From Niveibacterium sp. SC-1 (GTDB lineage: Bacteria; Pseudomonadota; Gammaproteobacteria; Burkholderiales; Rhodocyclaceae): 64,000 nucleotides of DNA. The stretch lies in NCBI RefSeq assembly GCF_038235435.1, contig NZ_CP151275.1, forward strand, positions 4,774,001-4,838,000. Reading direction: 5' to 3'. The notes beneath the pieces were generated by a model, which saw only the letters and a program-made list of their open reading frames with translations, searched no databases and had not been told where the DNA came from. The position numbers were made by a program, and so were the translations under genes. The stretch's first letter is position 1, and each line of letters begins with the position of its first letter. Shown piece after piece: positions 58,890 through 64,000 of the stretch.

Positions 58890-59806
58890 GGCTTGTCCGC
58901 AAACCAGGGTTCGCCCCCCATTGCGCCCGGCGCGAGGAAGAAGCTGCGCAGCGGTTTCAGCAGCTCCTTGTCATGTCCCCAGGCGTCATCGTCACCCTCG
59001 CCGGAGGTTTGTGCCGCCGCGCTCTTTGCGCGCGTCGATGCCGCGGCGAGTGCGGGTTCGATGCAGCGCCCGCGCGCCACCTTTATCTCGTCGGCCTCCA
59101 ACGCCTCGCGCGGGCCGAAGCGCTCGCCATTCACGAAAAGGACGTCTCCCGTCAGGCTAGCCTGCAGATCGAGCAAGGGCTCAGCCTGTTCGTCGTCGAA
59201 GGCCAGGCGCACGCGATTGCCCCGTGGCAGGCGGTACTGCGTCACGCGCAGGCGGGTCGCCCACCCCTGCGCGTCGACTTCCATGTCGCCGACGTAGAAG
59301 TAGCGCAGCCCGGCGCGCGGCATCGGCGGCAAGGCGTAGGCGTCAGCCCAGCTGGGTTTGTCGGGCGCGAAGAGCGGTCGGAAGTTCGTCGGTCGCGCCT
59401 CATTCGCCGCCACGGCGAAGACCGGCGTCCTGGCCTCCGCAAAGCTCCCGCCGTGGAACTCGAAGGCGACTTCGCCGGCGGTGCCCTGCGCGGCGCTCTG
59501 ACCCCAGGCCGGGAACAGCGGCGACTGCGCACGCACCTGCTGCAGGCGAACACTGCGGCCACTGGAAGAGCGCTTCCAGCGACCCGCAATCAGGCGATCA
59601 ACCGCCCCGCCCACGAACGCGTAGCAGAAGCTGTGGTCGTCGAGCAGGAGAAGCTGGGTGACCGTATCGACCGTGTTGTGGCTGTAGCCGCCGACGAAAG
59701 CGCCGTCGTCCGCAGGAGCCGCATGTGCCGAACCGGCTAGCACGCAGGACGCGACCAGGGCGGCGGGACGGCGGGCGGCAGCCAGAAGGGAGCTGAGTCT
59801 TGTCAT
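58886..59806 (-). CDS. Exported protein of unknown function
   Basis: 306 aa from the ATG at 59806, with a signal peptide of about 30 residues (SCVLAGSAHAA). The mature protein is beta-rich and hydrophilic, with no membrane span and no family that I recognise. A conserved-looking middle region (YFYVGDMEVDAQGWATRLRV) suggests a calycin- or lipoprotein-like sheet. It overlaps the amidase gene by 4 bases, and the two products probably meet in the periplasm. Confidence 0.75.
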   Translation of the reverse strand: MTRLSSLLAAARRPAALVASCVLAGSAHAAPADDGAFVGGYSHNTVDTVTQLLLLDDHSFCYAFVGGAVDRLIAGRWKRSSSGRSVRLQQVRAQSPLFPAWGQSAAQGTAGEVAFEFHGGSFAEARTPVFAVAANEARPTNFRPLFAPDKPSWADAYALPPMPRAGLRYFYVGDMEVDAQGWATRLRVTQYRLPRGNRVRLAFDDEQAEPLLDLQASLTGDVLFVNGERFGPREALEADEIKVARGRCIEPALAAASTRAKSAAAQTSGEGDDDAWGHDKELLKPLRSFFLAPGAMGGEPWFADKP

Positions 59807-59922
59807 AGCAGGAAGCAAGCTGAAGGCGTGCGGAGTATGCCTTCATCCTTTTCGCAAATCGTCCGGCGCTTGGGTCCGGGGCGTGAAGCTCTCTGCCCCA
59901 CGGACCTCTCCGGCCTGTATCC

Positions 59923-60654
59923 CTACCGAGGTGCGAACTCGAAGCGCCGTCCGCGGTAGCTCAGGATCGCACTGCGCGGCCGGATCTCTTCGACCCGCAC
60001 ATCGGTGGTGAAGGCCTCGCCCTCGCGCAACAGCTGGCCGTTGATCAGCACCAGGCGACTGGCGGGTACTTCGGAGTAGATGGTGCCGTCGAAACGCATC
60101 GGCGGAAGGGCGCGGCGGATTTCGTCGGGCAGTGCTGCCAAGCTGGACACCGGCACTTGTGCGTCCGCCACAGCGGCGTTTGGCGGTGCCGGTGCGGTCG
60201 CACTGGAGGAAGTTACGTTTGGAGCAGCCATGTCGGGACTGGTCGCGCCGTTGTTCCGCTCACCTTTTCCCGGAGTCCGGGCGCGATGAGTGTCACCCGT
60301 GCTCGGCCTCGAGTCAGCTGACGGCGTGGCGGTACCGACCGGCGTTTCGGCCACTGCGGGCGTAGTCGCGCTCACCATGGGCGTGGAGGTGGGCGTCGGC
60401 GGAGTGGATGCCTCTGCCGCGCGTGCCGCGCCGGGGTCCGCGGCGCCGCCCTGCATCTGCCAGGCATAGGCGCCCACGACGCCGGCGATCGCCACGCAGA
60501 CCGCAGCCACGATCCAGGGACCCCAGGCCGCGGGGAGGCTTGCGCCATCCGCCGTGGCGGCAGGGGCTACGACCTGGTCGTGCAACTCGGTCGCGGCTTC
60601 CTGCTCGCGCCGCTCTTCGTCCGCCCGGCGCAGGGCGTCAAGAATGTAGGACAT
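59923..60654 (-). CDS. gspB: General secretion pathway protein GspB
   Basis: 243 aa. MSYILDALRRADEERR is the diagnostic N-terminus of GspB. A membrane span is at 46-65, then a long Thr/Ser/Pro/Ala-rich periplasmic linker and the compact GspB C-terminal domain (about 185-243, LPPMRFDGTIYSEVPASRL, INGQLLREGEAF). GspB works with GspA in inserting the secretin GspD of the type II secretion system through peptidoglycan. It starts one base after gspA ends. The core gsp genes are not in this window. Confidence 0.92.
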   Translation of the reverse strand: MSYILDALRRADEERREQEAATELHDQVVAPAATADGASLPAAWGPWIVAAVCVAIAGVVGAYAWQMQGGAADPGAARAAEASTPPTPTSTPMVSATTPAVAETPVGTATPSADSRPSTGDTHRARTPGKGERNNGATSPDMAAPNVTSSSATAPAPPNAAVADAQVPVSSLAALPDEIRRALPPMRFDGTIYSEVPASRLVLINGQLLREGEAFTTDVRVEEIRPRSAILSYRGRRFEFAPR

Positions 60655-60655
60655 A

Positions 60656-62389
60656 TCAGTCGACCTTCCCCAGCCGGGGTTCGTCGATGCCGGTGATGTG
60701 ATTCAGATGCATGAGGGTGAGCGGGCCGGGCTTGCCGTCGGGCCGGAGGCCATGCGCGAGCTGGAACGCCGCGACGGCGTTGTGCAGGCTGCTGTCCAGC
60801 GGTTGTCCGGCTTCCGAGGGGGATTCGCGGGCGAGATTGGCGAGGCGCGTGGAAAGGGCCGCGGAGAAGGCCTCGCTGCTCGCGGCCGGGCCGGCGCCGA
60901 CGTAGCCTTCGGGCGTGCGCCACAAGGTGATGAATTCGCCGCGCCAGAGCGGCGCGAGGGACGCCAGCGCGACGCGCCGCTCGCCGCCATCGCGGTCCTG
61001 CAGGATCGCAGCGTGGACGCCGAGTCCACGCAACAGCGCGTAGCTGCGCGCGCCCTTGTCGTCATAGAGGATCAGGATGCCGGGCCGGCCGAGTCGGCGG
61101 ATGAGCTCTGCGTTCGCGTTCGTGTCGCGGTAGCAAAGCACCGATTCGCTCACCGCGGCGCGGCAGGGATCGCCCTGCCCGAGGCTCAGGTCCCAGAGGC
61201 GACCCAGGGCGGCCAGCGCGGCGCCTTCCGAGGATTCGAAACGCCCGCCCAGATCGGCCGCCGCCAGCCACTCCGGCGGGGCGAGGGGCGCTGAAGGAGC
61301 GACAACCTGCGGGGCTGCAACAGGCTTGCTGGCGACCGGCTGGGTGGCTGGGGGCGAAGCCGGTGTCGACTGTCGCACGAGCGGCGCGGCAATGTGCGCC
61401 TTGCCATGCGTGCCGTGGACCCATGCGAACAGAGCGGCCGCGAGGGTCAGCACGACCGCACTCGCGGCCACGGCCCACGCCACGCGCCTGCCATTGGACC
61501 GCGCCGGCGCGAGGTCGAAAGTCTCGACCGCGGCCTTGTCGACGATGCGCGCGCTCACCATGGCCTTGCCTTCGGCATAGGCGCCGAGCAGGGCGCGGTC
61601 GCAGAGCAGGTTGATGCGTCGCGCGACGCCGCGCGAGTGGAGGACGATGCGCTTGTAGGCATCGCGCTCGAAGGGTACCGGGCCACGCAAGCCGGCGACA
61701 CGCAGGCGATGCCGCACATACTGGCGGGTGTCGGCGGCCGAGAGCGCCTTGAGGTGATAGCGCGCAATCACGCGCTGCGCGAGCTGCTCCATGCCCGGCA
61801 CGGCCAGCAAAGTGCGCAGCTCCGGCTGTCCCACCAGCACGATCTGCAGCAGCTTGCGCTCGCTGGTCTCCAGGTTGGTGAGCAGGCGCAACTGGTCCAG
61901 CACCTCGGCCGAGAGCTGCTGGGCCTCGTCGATGATCAGCACATTGGTCTGGCCCACCGCATGCGAGCGCAGCAGGTAGAGGTTGAGCGCATCGACATGC
62001 GTCTTGACCGTGGCGCCCACGTCGGCGCGCGGGATGCCGAACTCGTCGCAGACGGTTTCCAGCAGCTCCTCGACCGAGAGCCGCGGGTTGAAGATGTAGG
62101 CGACATTGCAGCGCTCGGGTACCTGCTCGAGCATGCTGCGGCAAAGCGTGGTCTTGCCCGCGCCGATCTCGCCGGTGAGCAGGACGAAGCCGCCGCCGCC
62201 CTTGAGGCCGTAGAGCAGATGCGCCAGGGCCTCGCGATGGCGCTCGCTCATGTAGAGGTAGCGCGGGTCGGGGGCGATCGAAAAGGGTGCGCGCTTGAGC
62301 CCGAAGAAGCGTGCGTAGAGCGGCTTGCCGGTATCGCGGCGCGCTTCGGCGTTATCCGGGTGGAGCGGCGTGACCTCGGCTTCGTTCAC
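60656..62389 (-). CDS. gspA: GspA/ExeA AAA+ ATPase for secretin assembly
   Basis: 577 aa from a GTG at 62389; the frame extends to 62524 without coding character. The N-terminal AAA+ domain has Walker A GEIGAGKTT (73-81) and Walker B VLIIDEAQQL. A membrane span lies at about 312-332, followed by a Pro-rich periplasmic linker. The periplasmic end contains a C39-like segment (about 420-510) and a peptidoglycan-binding domain near the C-terminus (FQLAHGLRPDGKPGPLT). ExeA binds peptidoglycan and helps the type II secretin reach the outer membrane. It is one operon with gspB. Confidence 0.93.
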   Translation of the reverse strand: MNEAEVTPLHPDNAEARRDTGKPLYARFFGLKRAPFSIAPDPRYLYMSERHREALAHLLYGLKGGGGFVLLTGEIGAGKTTLCRSMLEQVPERCNVAYIFNPRLSVEELLETVCDEFGIPRADVGATVKTHVDALNLYLLRSHAVGQTNVLIIDEAQQLSAEVLDQLRLLTNLETSERKLLQIVLVGQPELRTLLAVPGMEQLAQRVIARYHLKALSAADTRQYVRHRLRVAGLRGPVPFERDAYKRIVLHSRGVARRINLLCDRALLGAYAEGKAMVSARIVDKAAVETFDLAPARSNGRRVAWAVAASAVVLTLAAALFAWVHGTHGKAHIAAPLVRQSTPASPPATQPVASKPVAAPQVVAPSAPLAPPEWLAAADLGGRFESSEGAALAALGRLWDLSLGQGDPCRAAVSESVLCYRDTNANAELIRRLGRPGILILYDDKGARSYALLRGLGVHAAILQDRDGGERRVALASLAPLWRGEFITLWRTPEGYVGAGPAASSEAFSAALSTRLANLARESPSEAGQPLDSSLHNAVAAFQLAHGLRPDGKPGPLTLMHLNHITGIDEPRLGKVD

Positions 62390-62675
62390 GGGCACGCCCG
62401 GCCGGGTCGGGCGCAGCCGGGCGCCGGCGCGAGGCGGCACGCGTGCGCGTCGCTTGTCCGCGCGCCCTCCGCCCCAGCTTTGAAACCCCTGACTGCCACG
62501 ATCGGTCCGCTCCCACGCCGGCAAGCGCCGGCATCTCCCTGGTTGTTCTGTGCGCCGCGCGCAGCGGCTGGGGGAGTGTAGCGCGGGACACGCGCGGCGA
62601 AGCGCGCGCCGACGCCGGACGCCAAGGCGCGGGCCTCGCGTCGGCGAGCGGCAGTCGGATGCTGCAGGCGCGGCC

Positions 62676-63212
62676 TCAGGCCGCCTGCGTCAGTTGCTCG
62701 GCCAGCAGTCCGTCCAGGCGGTTGTAGCTCACGCTCACGCCCTGCTCCATGCCGGAGCGCAGCACGGCTTGCAGGGCTTCGGCCGACTCGTAGGTGACGG
62801 TGCCCGTGTAGTAGGTGCGGCCTTCGAGCTCGACAAATTCGTGTTGCACCACGGCCTCGCCCGGATACCAGGACTGGTCGAAGCATTCGGTGGCGACAAA
62901 GCCGCCCGGCCGGTCGACGCTGCGGAATTCGCCGCGCATGCCCATGTCGATCGGCTGCTCGGCGCAGTCGCTGCCGGTCGGTTCGCAGACCGGGCCCTCC
63001 CAATGCCAGACATAGCGGTAAGCGCCACCGACGCGCAGGTCGACTTCGCACACTGTGAAGGTCCATCCGTCAGGACCGGAGAGCCAGCGGCGCAGGAGTT
63101 CAGGCTCGGTCCAGCAGCGGAAGACCAGCGCGCGGGGCGCGTCGAAACTGCGGGTCATGACCAGGGTACGGTCGTCGAGGGGTTTCATGACGAGTTGGGC
63201 GTGGGGGCGCAT
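62676..63212 (-). CDS. SRPBCC (AHSA1-like) protein
   Basis: 178 aa from the ATG at 63212, which overlaps the stop of the ArsR gene (TGATG). The START-like fold of the AHSA1 group is shown by MTRSFDAPRALVFRCWTEPELLRRW, WTFTVCEVDLRVGGAYRYVW and the C-terminal long helix. These proteins bind small hydrophobic ligands. It is the usual partner of an ArsR-type repressor. Confidence 0.92.
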   Translation of the reverse strand: MRPHAQLVMKPLDDRTLVMTRSFDAPRALVFRCWTEPELLRRWLSGPDGWTFTVCEVDLRVGGAYRYVWHWEGPVCEPTGSDCAEQPIDMGMRGEFRSVDRPGGFVATECFDQSWYPGEAVVQHEFVELEGRTYYTGTVTYESAEALQAVLRSGMEQGVSVSYNRLDGLLAEQLTQAA

Positions 63213-63571
63213 CAGGCATCTCCTTGCGAAGGGACGCCCGGGGCTTCCTGCTTGAGCACTTCCAGCAGGGCGTCGAGGCGCTGGAAGTTGGCTTCCCACA
63301 GCTGGCGGTAGCGCTCCAGCCATTCATTCGCGTCCGCCAGCGGTCGCGCCTCGATCCGGCAGGGCCGGCGCTGGCCATCCTTGCCGCGGCTGATCAGCCC
63401 GGCGCGTTCGAGCACCTTGAGATGCTTGGAGATCGCCGGTTGGCTCATCGCGAAGGGTTCGTTCAGCTCCATCACCGAGGCCTCGCCGCTCGCCAGGCGC
63501 GCGAGGATCGCGCGGCGGGTGGGATCGGCGAGGGCGGCGAAGGTGGCATCCAGGGATTGCGTGGCGGACAT
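63212..63571 (-). CDS. ArsR-family transcriptional regulator
   Basis: 119 aa from the ATG at 63571; an upstream frame to 63790 overlaps the VOC gene. The winged helix is LADPTRRAILARLASGEASV, ELNEPFAMSQPAISKHLKVL and GLISRGKDGQRRPCRIEA. The metal-binding Cys box (CxC in alpha 3) is absent, so it probably does not sense metals; related ArsR-SRPBCC pairs respond to unknown organic ligands. It is operon-linked to the SRPBCC gene. Confidence 0.95.
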   Translation of the reverse strand: MSATQSLDATFAALADPTRRAILARLASGEASVMELNEPFAMSQPAISKHLKVLERAGLISRGKDGQRRPCRIEARPLADANEWLERYRQLWEANFQRLDALLEVLKQEAPGVPSQGDA

Positions 63572-63629
63572 GGTCAACAGGGTTCGAGGTGAGAGATGGC
63601 GGATCGCCGGGCGGACGTTCAGGGAACGC

Positions 63630-64000
63630 TCAGGCGGCGGCTTCCGCGTCGCCCGCGGGCTCGATGAGGCAGAAGCCGTGACCAAAGGGATCACTGCAGA
63701 AGGCCGCGGAGCCGTGCTCCGGATCTTCGAAGAGCTGTTCCCGCCGGGCACCCAGCGCCTCGACCCGCGCAAGCGCTGAGCGCAGGTCATCGACCTCGAT
63801 GTCCAGATGAACGGGGGTCCAGTGGCGCTGGTAGCTTCGCCGGTCGGCTGTCTTGGGCGACGGCCTGGAGCCAGCCGACTTCTCCAGCAGGCAGAGGCTC
63901 ACGTTGAGGCCGCCGAGGACCGCAACGCCGGGCGCGGGGCGCGAGTCCTCCGCGAAGCCGAAGGCAGCGCAATAGAAGGCGACGCCCTGATCGAGATCCG
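63630..64000 (-). CDS. VOC-superfamily (glyoxalase-like) protein, 5'-truncated by the window edge
   Basis: At least 123 residues are visible; the start lies beyond base 64000. The visible part contains DQGVAFYCAAFGFAEDSRPA, a first betaalphabetabetabeta unit, and VHLDIEVDDLRSALARVEALG with FCSDPFGHGFCLIEP, the second unit, as in PhnB/glyoxalase-like proteins. It precedes the ArsR and SRPBCC genes on the same strand with a gap of about 58 bases. The three probably form one module; the substrate is unknown. Confidence 0.9.
   Translation of the reverse strand, partial: DLDQGVAFYCAAFGFAEDSRPAPGVAVLGGLNVSLCLLEKSAGSRPSPKTADRRSYQRHWTPVHLDIEVDDLRSALARVEALGARREQLFEDPEHGSAAFCSDPFGHGFCLIEPAGDAEAAA

Overview
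This window is high-GC DNA (about two thirds G+C over most of its length) from a betaproteobacterium. The divergent uvrA / yajR-ssb arrangement, the DUF3460 gene, the NagB-II type GlcNAc operon, an OtsA with a membrane-anchored N-terminus and a phasin-like protein together suggest the Rhodocyclales or a close relative. That placement is inference from gene content; no rRNA or other taxonomic marker is present. Genes are densely packed, with several stop/start overlaps. No tRNA, rRNA, CRISPR array or prophage was seen.

Layout. 54-3604 (minus): a von Willebrand A lipoprotein, an ECF sigma factor and its probable anti-sigma factor. 3720-8531: uvrA, divergent from yajR and ssb. 8892-14869: a small unknown gene, an alpha/beta hydrolase, DUF2905, a STY0301-like protein, hemE, an FHA/degenerate-cyclase protein, ttcA and a pteridine reductase. 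14984-21996: a Crp/Fnr regulator, then a trehalose block (otsA, otsB, GH15 hydrolase) and a GGDEF protein. 22198-25884: DUF3460, a DnaQ-type exonuclease, hslR, a PCu(A)C copper chaperone and a second GGDEF protein. 25970-30589: the N-acetylglucosamine regulon: GntR regulator, nagB-II, nagA and the PTS transporter nagE. nagA and nagE diverge, and each has a sigma70-like promoter overlapped by a shared TGGTA-type operator. 30781-43632: LOG protein, lipoprotein, a haem-copper-oxidase-like small membrane protein, two PNPOx-like proteins, a CpxP-like/two-component cluster, a bactofilin, a tandem pair of HPD-less J-domain membrane proteins, DUF3617, a D,D-carboxypeptidase and a TPR membrane protein. 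43724-45388: ettA.

45440-49890 is the accessory region. A yjjJ-type HipA kinase lies between the intact ettA and a decayed second copy of the last 261 bases of ettA. Next comes a lower-GC two-gene operon: a HipA-like kinase plus a protein combining a HipA N-terminal-like domain with a HIRAN domain, resembling a split HipA system. Last is a decayed REP-associated tyrosine transposase (RAYT) flanked on each side by a pair of inverted REP sequences.

49889-64000 returns to ordinary content: a membrane protein, methyltransferase, DUF502, FUSC transporter, an orphan ParA-like ATPase, lipoprotein, phasin-like protein, hflX, an LprI-like protein, amidase, GspB and GspA/ExeA, and an ArsR-SRPBCC-VOC module that runs off the right edge.

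A dispersed repeat of about 120-130 bp occurs twice (about 23969-24100 and 30660-30781). In both places it fills a convergent intergenic region and abuts the stop codon of the minus-strand gene.
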